DNA of 35,926 nt from Clostridia bacterium (GCA_017402845.1 JAFPLH010000008.1:1-35926), one strand, 5' to 3'; positions 16,921-24,614 are shown, numbered from the stretch's first letter. Numbers and translations are program-made. Notes: a model not told the origin generated them from the letters alone.

Positions 16921-17096
16921 TAAGGAAACACTGATTAAATTGAGCGCCCATATCGCTTAGAATTTTTTCAGGCATATTGTGCGAAAATCACGCCGGAATA
17001 CTGATGTATTTCAAGGGAGATGAGTGCAATTTGACTAAAAAGGCAAGCGAGAGGGGTACTCAGTCCACCGGATGTGATTTATTCAGTGTTTCCTTA
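16921..17096. mobile_element. MITE-like element, 176 bp
   Basis: Terminal inverted repeats: left TAAGGAAACACTGATTAAA, right end reverse complement TAAGGAAACACTGAATAAA. No coding capacity. Bases 16995-17016 (GGAATACTGATGTATTTC...) match 24708-24729 in 21 of 22 positions. The right end (17054-17096) matches 32517-32560 inverted. The bases from 16786 to 16920 hold nothing recognisable. Confidence 0.75.
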
Positions 17097-17104
17097 ATAT
17101 AGTA

Positions 17105-17132
17105 TTGACATTTTTTATTATTATGGTAAAAT
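17105..17132 (+). promoter_or_regulatory. Promoter of the riboswitch-CDF transcript
   Basis: TTGACA (17105-17110), 16-bp spacer, extended -10 TGGTAAAAT (TAAAAT 17127-17132). It begins nine bases after the MITE-like element ends. Confidence 0.75.
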
Positions 17133-17168
17133 TTAAACAAACACTATTTGTTTTTTCGGAATATAATA

Positions 17169-17241
17169 TAATATGACAGGCTGACATATATTCAGCCGGG
17201 CTTGATCAAGCAGCAGTTGAAAATCATCTGCGGGACATATT
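17169..17241 (+). ncRNA. NiCo (czcD) riboswitch aptamer
   Basis: Matches the NiCo four-way-junction pattern. P1 is AATATG (17169-17174) with CATATT (17236-17241). Then come AGGC and a hairpin GGCTGA/TCAGCC, the conserved CAGCCGGGC, a hairpin GCTTG/CAAGC followed by AGCA, a hairpin near CAGTTGA/TCATCTG, and the conserved GCGGGACA. Known members bind Ni2+/Co2+ (other transition metals have been proposed) and control czcD-type exporters, which is what follows here. Confidence 0.85.
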
Positions 17242-17264
17242 TCCGTGTTCCGCAGTCTTTTTTT
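17228..17264 (+). terminator. Riboswitch expression-platform terminator
   Basis: CTGCGG (17228-17233) pairs with CCGCAG (17250-17255), then TCTTTTTTT. The left arm overlaps the 3' side of the aptamer's last hairpin and junction, so metal binding should block terminator formation and switch the exporter on. Confidence 0.8.
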
Positions 17265-17277
17265 CGGGGGGATCACT

Positions 17278-18171
17278 ATGACTGACAACACTCAGCTTAC
17301 CGACTGCAAGATCGCTGAAAGGGTATCGTTTGTAAGCATTGCGGTAAATCTATTTTTGTCATTATTCAAATTTGCGGCAGGCGTAATTGCTCATTCCGGT
17401 GCAATGATATCCGACTCGGTACACTCCGCCTCTGACGTATTCAGTTCGATAATCGTTATTATCGGGTATAAGATCTCCGACAAAAAGCCGGATAAAGATC
17501 ACCCGTACGGTCACGAACGGTTTGAATGTATAACGTCGATTGTACTTGCGGTCATACTTCTTATTACCGGATTGGGAATAGGCAAGAGTACCATTGATAT
17601 TATTATCGGCAGCAGCACAAAAGAGATACTTGTTCCGGGCACATTGGCGCAAATAGCCGCACTTGTTTCTATACTTATAAAAGAGTTGTTATACCGGTAT
17701 ACTATTGTATATGCAAAGAAAATAAACTCGTCGTCACTTCGTGCAGACGCATGGCACCACAGAAGCGACGCACTTTCATCGATCGGCGCATTGATCGGTA
17801 TAACGGGGGCTAAGATCGGATACCCCATAGCAGAACCTATTGCAAGTCTTGTAATATGTCTGTTCATACTAAAGGCTGTTTACGACATTTTCAAAGACGC
17901 CGTTGATAAGCTTGTAGACAAATCGTGCGACGACGAAACAACAGCCGCTATGACAAAAGTTATCAAAGAAAAGCAAGGTGTTGAAAGTCTTGTGAGTCTG
18001 AAAACAAGAATGTTCGGCTCGAAGATATATGTTGATGTTATAATATCGGCAGACGGTACTCTGCCGCTTACCAATGCGCACCAGATAGCGCAAACCGTTC
18101 ATGATGACATAGAAGAAAAGTTCCCGAATGTAAAGCATTGTATGGTACACGTTGATCCATGCAAAAGCTGA
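17278..18171 (+). CDS. Cation diffusion facilitator family metal exporter (CzcD-like)
   Basis: 297 residues. Six membrane helices within about 15-210 and a C-terminal cytoplasmic dimerisation domain (about 215-297, ending HCMVHVDPC). Metal-site residues are visible in SGAMISDSVHSASDVFSS, DHPYGHERFE and DAWHHRSDALSS, the second HxxxD. Exports divalent metal in exchange for protons. The upstream NiCo riboswitch suggests Ni2+/Co2+ as physiological cargo. ATG at 17278 follows GGGGGGAT; the TTG at 17245 lies inside the terminator hairpin and is rejected. Confidence 0.93.
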   Translation: MTDNTQLTDCKIAERVSFVSIAVNLFLSLFKFAAGVIAHSGAMISDSVHSASDVFSSIIVIIGYKISDKKPDKDHPYGHERFECITSIVLAVILLITGLGIGKSTIDIIIGSSTKEILVPGTLAQIAALVSILIKELLYRYTIVYAKKINSSSLRADAWHHRSDALSSIGALIGITGAKIGYPIAEPIASLVICLFILKAVYDIFKDAVDKLVDKSCDDETTAAMTKVIKEKQGVESLVSLKTRMFGSKIYVDVIISADGTLPLTNAHQIAQTVHDDIEEKFPNVKHCMVHVDPCKS

Positions 18172-18311
18172 ATTTTCACGCTTTACAACGTTTTTCGGAA
18201 TAATGTTAAAACACAAAGTAATAATACAAACTCATAAACCAGACCGTGCAAAAAGTGATGTTGTTTTTGTTTTATCGTTATCAAACTATTTTGCGCCGCC
18301 CCTGCCTCGTC

Positions 18312-18396
18312 TTTTGCGGGGACGCTGTCCCCACACCCCTGCAAGCCTTTTGAAAAAGGCTTGAGCGAAAACTTTATTTGGTCTTTGCGCAGTCTG
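18312..18396 (+). repeat. 85-bp dispersed hairpin repeat, copy 1
   Basis: Contains GGGGAC-GCT-GTCCCC and AAGCCTTTTGAAAAAGGCTT, then CGAAAACTTTA. It matches 24909-24993 in 78 of 85 positions. ACCGTGCAAAAA upstream (near 18241) also recurs at 24814, so the repeated block may be longer with a divergent middle. Confidence 0.85.
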
Positions 18397-18426
18397 AGAG
18401 TATATTTTAAAAACCGGAGGTTAAAT

Positions 18427-18951
18427 ATGTACAAAAAATACCGCAAAAAAATTCTTGCTGCCGTTTGCCTGCTTTCTTTTATTCTTATAATGTTGACGGG
18501 CTGCGACATAAGCTATACCGAACAGCAAAACGATTACTACACTGAATCGTCAGGCACAGCAATTTCGGATAACGAAACACTCTCAGAAACTCTTTCAGAA
18601 GCACCGATAACAGAAGAATCAGATACCGCAGATACAGAGATAACTCAGCTCGAATCTGTACCGCTTGAAGAAGAAACCTCTTTCGGCTACACCTTCCGCA
18701 ATAAGAAGCTTCTCGAACAGCACTTTGATAAGCACGGCGAGGAGTTCGACTATGCAACACCTGAGGAGTACGAACAAGGAGCAAACCTTGTGATTTCAAA
18801 CAGTAATGCCCTGCACAAGGTTGAAGCCGAAGACGGTGATGACATTTATTATCTTGAAGAAACAAACGAATTTGTTGTTGTATCAACAGACGGTTATATT
18901 CGCACATACTTTAAACCCTCAAAGGGTATTGAATATTTCAATCGCCAGTAA
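18427..18951 (+). CDS. Lipoprotein with putative BECR-fold (toxin-type RNase) domain
   Basis: 174 residues. The signal peptide has a basic start and ends in the lipobox IMLTGC. A Thr/Ser/Glu-rich linker to about residue 85 is followed by about 90 residues: EQHFDKHGEEF, TPEEYEQGAN, YYLEETNEFVVVS and GYIRTYFKP. The H-x-x-KHG ... EEY ... NEF-V-V ... G-x-I-RT-x-x-KP pattern resembles the BECR-type endoribonuclease domains at the C termini of contact-dependent and polymorphic toxins. That assignment is from memory of the motif and is moderate. No immunity gene is adjacent. ATG with GGAGG 6 nt upstream; an in-frame ATG at 18361 lies in the repeat and lacks a signal sequence. Confidence 0.7.
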   Translation: MYKKYRKKILAAVCLLSFILIMLTGCDISYTEQQNDYYTESSGTAISDNETLSETLSEAPITEESDTADTEITQLESVPLEEETSFGYTFRNKKLLEQHFDKHGEEFDYATPEEYEQGANLVISNSNALHKVEAEDGDDIYYLEETNEFVVVSTDGYIRTYFKPSKGIEYFNRQ

Positions 18952-18956
18952 TGCAC

Positions 18957-18991
18957 AGTCCGTAAAGCGTTGAACTTTACGGACTATTCTT
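18957..18991 (+). terminator. Terminator after the BECR-like lipoprotein gene
   Basis: An 11-bp perfect stem, AGTCCGTAAAG (18957-18967) with CTTTACGGACT (18975-18985), followed by ATTCTTTTATT. Confidence 0.82.
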
Positions 18992-19053
18992 TTATTATAT
19001 TTTAGTTTTAATAAAAATATAATTAAATTTTAATAAATTCTATAAAATTTCTT

Positions 19054-19082
19054 TTGACAATATTATTAAAATATGATATCAT
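19054..19082 (+). promoter_or_regulatory. Promoter of the TerD/AIM24 cluster
   Basis: TTGACA (19054-19059), 17-bp spacer, TATCAT (19077-19082). AAAGGAGGG follows 46 bp downstream. Confidence 0.7.
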
Positions 19083-19138
19083 TATGTTAAGTTATAGCTG
19101 TTTAGTGCTATAAACAAAAAATTCATTAAAGGAGGGCT

Positions 19139-20062
19139 ATGAAAATGTTCGATATACCCATGAACACTAAGGGTGCATTGGATCTCAACAGCATAATGTC
19201 AATGAACGCTCCTGCCGGCGGTGCTCCGTCAAACGGAATGAATCAGAGTGCGCCCCAAAATGTTCAAAACGGTTTTTCAAATATGGCTCAGCCTGCTCAG
19301 AACTTTAATCAACCGGCTCAGAACTTTAATCAACCGGCTCAGAACTTCAATCAACCGGCTCAGAATTTCAATCAACCGGCTCAGAACTTCAATCAATCGG
19401 CTCAGAACTTCAATCAGCCGGCTCAGAGCTTTAACCAGTCGGCACAGCCTGCCGCTGCTGCTCCTGCTCCCCGTCAGAGACCTGCCGGTAACGGTGTACA
19501 TCTGAAAAAGGGACAGAAGTTCAATTTGTCGCAGGTTAACCCGAATCTCTCAGAGATACAGGTTTGTCTTGGTTGGGATATTCTCAATCAGGCATGCGAT
19601 CTTGACGCTTCCGCATTTATGCTCGGCGCAGACAATAAGGTTGTTGGCGACGATTGGTTTGTATTCTACGGTCAGCCCACAAGCCCTGATGGAAGTATCA
19701 CTCATATGGGTGACAGCACTAACGGTGCGGGCGCAGGCGATGACGAGATCATTAATATCAATCTCAATAAGATCGACCAGAGAGTACAAAAGATTGCTTT
19801 CGTTGTTACCATTAACGAAGCACTTGAAAAGAACCTCAACTTCAGCATGGTATCAAATGCCTATGTAAGAGTTGTAGATAAATCAACGGGCGGCGAAATC
19901 GCAAAGTTTATGCTTTCAGAATACTTTGCAACCGTTACGTCAATGGTTATAGGCGAGGTTTACAACAAGGGCGGTCAGTGGAGATTCAACCCTGTTGGAA
20001 ATGGTTTCGCAGAAGACCTTGCAGGTCTTTGCGGTGTATATGGTGTAAATGTAGCTGACTGA
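19139..20062 (+). CDS. TerD-domain protein with Gln/Asn-rich heptad-repeat N terminus
   Basis: 307 residues. Residues 1-50 are Met/Asn/Gly/Ala-rich, then seven units of P/S-AQNFNQ (about 52-100), then an Ala/Pro/Arg linker to about 120. The C-terminal 185 residues are a TerD (tellurite-resistance/stress) domain: CLGWDI, CDLDASAFML, GDDWFVFYGQ, GDDEIININL, FSMVSNAYVRV and WRFNPVGNGF. The acidic residues at the usual Ca2+ sites are kept. No signal peptide. Known TerD proteins are cytoplasmic Ca2+-binding stress proteins; the low-complexity tail is unusual. AAGGAGG is only 3 nt from this ATG and 9 nt from an ATG at 19145, so the true start may be two codons later. Confidence 0.9.
   Translation: MKMFDIPMNTKGALDLNSIMSMNAPAGGAPSNGMNQSAPQNVQNGFSNMAQPAQNFNQPAQNFNQPAQNFNQPAQNFNQPAQNFNQSAQNFNQPAQSFNQSAQPAAAAPAPRQRPAGNGVHLKKGQKFNLSQVNPNLSEIQVCLGWDILNQACDLDASAFMLGADNKVVGDDWFVFYGQPTSPDGSITHMGDSTNGAGAGDDEIININLNKIDQRVQKIAFVVTINEALEKNLNFSMVSNAYVRVVDKSTGGEIAKFMLSEYFATVTSMVIGEVYNKGGQWRFNPVGNGFAEDLAGLCGVYGVNVAD
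19292..19438 (+). repeat. Seven 21-bp in-frame tandem repeats
   Basis: Unit CCGGCTCAGAACTTYAATCA with codon-level variation in the first and last copies. Central copies are nearly identical at DNA level, so copy number may vary between strains. Confidence 0.92.
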
Positions 20063-20102
20063 TTGATATGTCAGTTTAACAAAAATAAAGGAGTAATTAA
20101 CA

Positions 20103-20984
20103 ATGCTTAAATTAGAAACAGTAAACGAGTTAACATTAAAGGTTACTTGTCAGGGCGGCGGCGATATGCTTTACACAAAAGCAGGCGCATTTATCTGCGG
20201 TGAGTGCTACGGTCAGAAGAACTATCAGTTTGAAAAGGTTCTCTTAGGTCCTCAGGGCAATCCTCTCCAGGCTGCTCTCGGTCAGCTCGGCAGACGCTTC
20301 ACAGGTGAAAATCTTCCCCTTATGAAGGTTATCAGCCGCGGCGATAATATTACATATTATGCTAACGATCAGCAGCATGTTGTTGTTTACAAGCTCAAGC
20401 AGGGCGAGACGATCTCTGTTGAGTCTGAGAACATTCTTGCTTTCACATCTGATTGTAAATATGGTATCAGATTCCTTGCACAGGGCGTTATCTCTCAGAA
20501 GGGCCTTGCAACATCTACGCTCACAGGTATGGGCCCGAACGCTCAGGTAGCTATTCTCGTTGACGGTAACCCGATCGTACTCAGCAACGTTCAGAACAGA
20601 TCAACACTTGAAGTTGACCCTGACGCAGTAGTATGCTGGATCGGCGGCGATCCCGGATTCAAGATGGATCTTTCCTGGAAAAACCTTATCGGTCAGGCTT
20701 CCGGTGAATCTTATATGTTTGAGTGGGGCGGAAACAACCCTGCAACAGTAATTGTACAGCCTCAGGAGAGACAGTCCGGCATTAACATCGGCATGGACGG
20801 CGGCTCAGCAGGTCAGCGTGCAACAAGACAGCAGAACCAGACACTCGGCGGCGCTGCACAGAGCGTACAGGGTACACTTGGTCAGCTCGGTAATACACTC
20901 GGTCAGCTCGGCGGTGCAGCAGGCGGCGGAGCAGGCGGCCTCGGCGGCGCTCTCGGCGGACTCGGCGGTATGTTGGGCTTATAA
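20103..20984 (+). CDS. AIM24/TIGR00266-family protein with Gly-rich tail
   Basis: 293 residues. Residues 1-220 form the beta-rich AIM24 fold (LKVTCQGGGDMLYTKAGAF, GLATSTLTGMGPN, VDPDAVVCWIGGDPGFKM). The C-terminal 55 residues are low complexity: LGQLGNTLGQLGG, then Gly/Ala/Leu runs ending GGLGGMLGL. No signal peptide or clear helix. Bacterial AIM24-family genes often sit beside ter-type genes; their biochemical role is not established. It lies 40 bp after the first TerD gene and 61 bp before the second, with GGAG upstream, so all three are probably cotranscribed. Confidence 0.85.
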   Translation: MLKLETVNELTLKVTCQGGGDMLYTKAGAFICGECYGQKNYQFEKVLLGPQGNPLQAALGQLGRRFTGENLPLMKVISRGDNITYYANDQQHVVVYKLKQGETISVESENILAFTSDCKYGIRFLAQGVISQKGLATSTLTGMGPNAQVAILVDGNPIVLSNVQNRSTLEVDPDAVVCWIGGDPGFKMDLSWKNLIGQASGESYMFEWGGNNPATVIVQPQERQSGINIGMDGGSAGQRATRQQNQTLGGAAQSVQGTLGQLGNTLGQLGGAAGGGAGGLGGALGGLGGMLGL

Positions 20985-21045
20985 TCTGAAATCATACTGA
21001 TTACGGATTTTTCGGTTTATATAAAAATTAGAAAGGTTGATTACA

Positions 21046-21639
21046 ATGGCAGTAAGTTTAAGTAAAGGCAGCAAGGTTAGCCTTGCTAAAGTAGCGGCTG
21101 ACGCAGGTATCAGCGGCGGTTTAACAAAAATTATGGTAGGTCTTGGCTGGGACGTTAACCGTTACGACGGCGGCGCACAGTTTGACCTTGACGCAGCAGC
21201 TTTTATGCTCGGTGAAAACGGCAAAGTTAGAAGCTCTGACGACTTCATTTTCTACAATCAGAAGGTAGGTCCCGGCGTTGAGCATATGGGCGACAACAGA
21301 ACAGGCGAAGGCGAAGGCGACGACGAGGTTATCAACGTTGATCTTACTGCTATTCCTGCTGATGTTACAAGAGTAAGCTTTACAGTTACTATCGATCAGG
21401 CTGACGAGAGAAAGCAGAACTTCGGTATGGTTGAGAACTCTTACATCCGTGTTCTTGACGCAGCTTCCGGCACAGAGCTTATCAGATATGACCTCGGTGA
21501 GGACTTCTCCGTTGAAACAGCAGTTGTTGTTGCTGATCTTTACAGACACAACGGCGAGTGGAAGTTCAATGCTATCGGCATGGGCTTTGCAGGCGGTTTG
21601 GCTGCACTTTGCGCAAACTTTGGTGTTGACATAGGCTAA
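21046..21639 (+). CDS. TerD-family stress protein
   Basis: 197 residues, the usual TerD/TerE length, all one domain: [61 protein letters not shown] and [11 protein letters not shown]. Conserved acidic Ca2+-site residues are present. ATG at 21046 follows GAAAGG; a TTG three codons upstream overlaps that site. It closes the TerD/AIM24/TerD cluster. No terC-like exporter or terB gene is visible in the window, so tellurite resistance itself cannot be claimed. Confidence 0.95.
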   Translation: MAVSLSKGSKVSLAKVAADAGISGGLTKIMVGLGWDVNRYDGGAQFDLDAAAFMLGENGKVRSSDDFIFYNQKVGPGVEHMGDNRTGEGEGDDEVINVDLTAIPADVTRVSFTVTIDQADERKQNFGMVENSYIRVLDAASGTELIRYDLGEDFSVETAVVVADLYRHNGEWKFNAIGMGFAGGLAALCANFGVDIG

Positions 21640-21742
21640 ATCGACAAGCTGCCGCTGACAATTACGCAGTTATACAAAATATAACTAATAGTATATTGCT
21701 TGCGGCATTACTTTGAGGTTTTGCTCATATTCCTAAAATATG

Positions 21743-21770
21743 AACCTCCCCGAAATGGGGAGGTTTTTTG
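21743..21770 (+). terminator. Terminator of the TerD/AIM24 cluster
   Basis: AACCTCCCC (21743-21751) pairs with GGGGAGGTT (21757-21765), 5-nt loop, then TTTT. The minus strand, which carries the converging nusA-truB operon, has a weaker U-rich tract. Confidence 0.9.
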
Positions 21771-21789
21771 TATAATTTATATGTACTAA

Positions 21790-22329
21790 TCATATATTGT
21801 CGCAGTAATTCCTCATTGCCGACTCTGCGTTCCTTTGTCTTTGAACTGCGCTGTCACTCGTTGAAGTATCGCTGTAAAGCAGTAAATACTTTCCGTTATC
21901 GCTGACAACTGCGTATGTATTCTGAGTTACGCTTTCTGTAATATCAAACAGCGAAAAAGAATGATCGTTTCTTGCGTTTTCTATTACCGATTTTGCTTTA
22001 TCAGTCGTCTGATCTGTATACTCATACAATTCTATATAATACTTTGAAGGACCTACCGACATTGTAAAGCGTTTGCCCTGCTTTGCGCCTATTGCGTTTG
22101 CAGTAAGATCTGTTCCTTCACCCTTTATTATGCCTGCCTCGGTCATATATGTTATAAGATCAAGAAAGCTGTCCTCATAATTATCCAAAGACGGAAGATC
22201 AGTTCCGCCTGCGTTATCTGTAATTACAGCTTCCTGCTCCTCAGACGGTGTTTGTGTATTATCAGCACAGCCTGCAAGCATACACACTGTCAAAAGACAA
22301 GATACTGCAATAATTAATACCTTTTTCAT
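21790..22329 (-). CDS. Lipoprotein of unknown function
   Basis: 179 residues. The signal peptide ends in the lipobox CMLAGC, followed by an acidic Thr/Glu-rich linker and a domain of about 120 residues (TYMTEAGIIKGEG, MSVGPSKYYIELYEY, YAVVSDNGKYLLLYSD, then a basic/acidic helix). I do not recognise the family. The ATG follows AAGGTGG with a 7-nt gap; a TTG two codons upstream is less likely. It starts 12 bp after truB and is the last gene of the translation operon, an unexpected partner. Confidence 0.8.
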   Translation of the reverse strand: MKKVLIIAVSCLLTVCMLAGCADNTQTPSEEQEAVITDNAGGTDLPSLDNYEDSFLDLITYMTEAGIIKGEGTDLTANAIGAKQGKRFTMSVGPSKYYIELYEYTDQTTDKAKSVIENARNDHSFSLFDITESVTQNTYAVVSDNGKYLLLYSDTSTSDSAVQRQRNAESAMRNYCDNI

Positions 22330-22341
22330 ATTCAATCCACC

Positions 22342-23262
22342 TTAATCATTCACGGGGAAAAGCTTATATATTTTTATCAAGCCTTTTTCCGTGTCGGCTT
22401 TTCCCAAGCCTAAAAATATATTATCTCTGCCGCTTACTCTGATTATCTCACCGTTTGCGGCGCTGTTTTTTATTTGTGTGCGTTCAATGTCGATAGGGTT
22501 TCCGTTTGCAAATCTCAAAGCCTGTTTTTCACTGACGGTAATACCCCTGTACGATATAAACAGGCTTTCGCTGCTGTGTACCCTGTCTGCAATGTTTTCG
22601 GGCTGTTCGCCGTTTTTTGTTATCTCTCTTATCTCATCGAGAGAAATTGCGTCTTCGAGTGAAAATCCGCACGCACGAGTACGAACAAGAGAAGTCATAA
22701 CTGCGCCGCAGCATAAGTCCTGACCGATATCGTCAATTATTGTACGTATATATGTACCCTTTGAACAGCTTATATAAAGCTGTCCATGGGTGGTCTTGTC
22801 GTCATAGTCAAGCAGCTTCAATTCCGACACAAAGACCTTTCTCGGCTCTCGTTCTATCTCTATACCCTGCCTTGCGAGATCATACAGACGAACGCCGTCT
22901 TTCTTTACGGCAGAGTACATAGGCGGTATTTGCATTATTTCTCCCGTATATTTGGGTAAGAGCGACTGTATCTCCTTGTATGAAGCATTTACAGCCTGCT
23001 CACCCGATAAGGTACCCCATATATCGAGAGTATCGCTGCGAATTCCAAGCTTAAAGCCTGCAGCATACGCTTTGTCGCTGTCGGGCAGAATGTCCTGCGC
23101 TTTTGCGGCGCTGCCGAGAAGCAGAGGCAAAACGCCTGTTGCCATAGGATCAAGCGTACCCGTATGCCCTATTTTTCGCTGTCGGCAAAGACGGCGCATT
23201 ACGGCTACTACATCAAAAGAGGTGAACTCCTGCGGCTTATTTACAACGATAACACCATTCAT
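22342..23262 (-). CDS. truB: tRNA pseudouridine(55) synthase
   Basis: 306 residues. Converts U55 of the tRNA T-loop to pseudouridine. GVIVVNKPQEFTSFDVV opens the fold; the catalytic Asp38 is in GHTGTLDPMATGVLP. YDLARQGIEIEREPR and CSKGTYIRTIIDDIG follow, with a C-terminal PUA-like part. ATG overlaps the nrnA stop as ATGA, with GGAG 8 nt upstream; the TTG two codons earlier is rejected. Confidence 0.97.
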   Translation of the reverse strand: MNGVIVVNKPQEFTSFDVVAVMRRLCRQRKIGHTGTLDPMATGVLPLLLGSAAKAQDILPDSDKAYAAGFKLGIRSDTLDIWGTLSGEQAVNASYKEIQSLLPKYTGEIMQIPPMYSAVKKDGVRLYDLARQGIEIEREPRKVFVSELKLLDYDDKTTHGQLYISCSKGTYIRTIIDDIGQDLCCGAVMTSLVRTRACGFSLEDAISLDEIREITKNGEQPENIADRVHSSESLFISYRGITVSEKQALRFANGNPIDIERTQIKNSAANGEIIRVSGRDNIFLGLGKADTEKGLIKIYKLFPVND

Positions 23263-24224
23263 GAACAATACTCCGTTTCAAGCGCTTTTTCGCAGGCGGC
23301 AACAACTTTTTGCTTTACATCTTCAAGACTGCCGTAAAGCGTACACCCTGCCGCCGCAGCATGACCGCCGCCGCCGAACTGTCTGCAAATTTCAGCCGCA
23401 TTTACGCCGTGATTTGTACGCAGACTTACACGGAATGTTTTTTCTTCTTTTTCCTTTACGGTAACACCGATATACACGCCCTCTATCTGACGTGAAATAT
23501 TTGCAATACCGTCAAGATCGCCGTCATCAGCGCCGCTTTCTTTTTCCATTTGCATTGTAGTATGAACAACTGCTATTTTATTGTCACAGTGAAGTGTTAA
23601 TGAATTCAAAACCTGCTGTTCAATTTTTATTCTTGCAACAGACTTTGTATCGCACATTTCTCTGTTGATCCTTGCGTGATCGCAGCCCAAATCTACAAGC
23701 TCAGCAGCCATTCTCAACGTATCAGCCGTAACATTTGAAAACTTAAAGCAGCCCGTATCGGTACACATACCCGTATAAATGCAGTCTGCGGTAAGCTTAT
23801 CAAGAGTAACGCCCATAATTTTCGACAAGCTGAAAATATTCTCGCAGTTTGAAGCGGCTTTCGGGTTTTCATACGTCATATCGGCAAAGGGTGTATTCAT
23901 TTCGTGATGATCTATGCTTACATTTACTCTGCCCTCGTATTTTTCTCTGAGATCACCCAAAAGCTGTGCAGACGCAACATCAACGCTTACAACTGTTTCA
24001 CACTCAAAATCAAGCTCAGGCAGAGCTTCTTTGAGAAACTCCATTTTTCTTGAAAGAGTACCATTGACAATTACATTTGCTCTTTTGCCCATATTACGAA
24101 GTATTCTGCACAAAGCAAATGCAGAACCCAAAGTATCACCGTCGGGATATCTGTGTGTGAGAATATCATAATTATCATGGTTTTTCAAGAAGTCTGCGAT
24201 CTCACTCAGCTTCGCTGTCGTCAT
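23259..24224 (-). CDS. nrnA: DHH-family phosphoesterase, NrnA (oligoribonuclease / pAp phosphatase)
   Basis: 321 residues from the ATG at 24224. The N-terminal DHH domain has THRYPDGDTLGSAFAL and VSIDHHEMN. The C-terminal DHHA1 domain ends with the GGGHAAAAG substrate-binding motif. Degrades nano-RNA and dephosphorylates pAp in Firmicutes. The start is ambiguous: GTG 24236, ATG 24233 and ATG 24224 are in frame and all lie inside the 3' end of rbfA. GGGTGAT is best placed for 24224, so the overlap with rbfA is 23 bp. It overlaps truB by 4 bp. Confidence 0.93.
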   Translation of the reverse strand: MTTAKLSEIADFLKNHDNYDILTHRYPDGDTLGSAFALCRILRNMGKRANVIVNGTLSRKMEFLKEALPELDFECETVVSVDVASAQLLGDLREKYEGRVNVSIDHHEMNTPFADMTYENPKAASNCENIFSLSKIMGVTLDKLTADCIYTGMCTDTGCFKFSNVTADTLRMAAELVDLGCDHARINREMCDTKSVARIKIEQQVLNSLTLHCDNKIAVVHTTMQMEKESGADDGDLDGIANISRQIEGVYIGVTVKEKEEKTFRVSLRTNHGVNAAEICRQFGGGGHAAAAGCTLYGSLEDVKQKVVAACEKALETEYCS

Positions 24225-24582
24225 CTTGTTCATCACCCTTTATATCAAGCTCATTCAACATTCTTGAAATATTTGCACTGTACTCAATGGAGTCTGTCGC
24301 CTCAAACGTCATTGAGGGAACGTGTCTTAGTTTAAGGCGTGAACCTATCTCTCTGCGGATATATCCCGCCGCTGATTTAAGCCCCTTTACAGCCTCTTTT
24401 GCACGGTCGCAGCCCTCCATTGCGCTTACATATACCTTGCACACGCTGAGGTCGTTTGATACCTCAACTCGTACAATACTTATCATAGCTTCTGCCACAC
24501 GAGGATCTTTAAGCTCTCTGAAAACTGCTGTTAGCTCTCGTCTTATATCCTCTGTGGTTCTGCCCATTCTGTGACTTGCCAT
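24202..24582 (-). CDS. rbfA: 30S ribosome-binding factor RbfA
   Basis: 126 residues. A KH-like cold-adaptation and 16S rRNA 5'-domain maturation factor. Starts RMGRTTEDIRRELTAV and shows LKDPRVAEAMISIVRVEVSNDL, CKVYVSA and RHVPSMTFEATDSIEYS. Highly acidic C-terminal tail. ATG with AAGGAG upstream. The gap of 435 bp to infB holds two kinds of repeat, so transcription may be partly uncoupled from infB. Confidence 0.96.
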   Translation of the reverse strand: MASHRMGRTTEDIRRELTAVFRELKDPRVAEAMISIVRVEVSNDLSVCKVYVSAMEGCDRAKEAVKGLKSAAGYIRREIGSRLKLRHVPSMTFEATDSIEYSANISRMLNELDIKGDEQDDDSEAE

Positions 24583-24601
24583 ATTTTCTCCTTTTTATTA
24601 A

Positions 24602-24614
24602 GGGCTCTGCCCTT
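24602..24614. repeat. Short three-base-loop hairpin
   Basis: AGGGC-TCT-GCCCT near 24601-24613, the same loop type as GGGGC-TCT-GCCCC near 29914 and GGGGAC-TCT-GTCCCC at 24915. Possibly a relic of the dispersed repeat. Confidence 0.4.

Noticed and set aside
17245..17277. Upstream TTG start for the CDF exporter
   Set aside because: It lies inside the riboswitch terminator; the ATG at 17278 has its own ribosome site.
19292..19438. Tandem 21-bp repeats as a CRISPR-like array
   Set aside because: Units are contiguous without spacers, in frame, and encode a protein repeat.
19139..21639. Tellurite-resistance operon
   Set aside because: Only TerD-type and AIM24 proteins are present; no TerB or TerC is visible, so the phenotype cannot be claimed.
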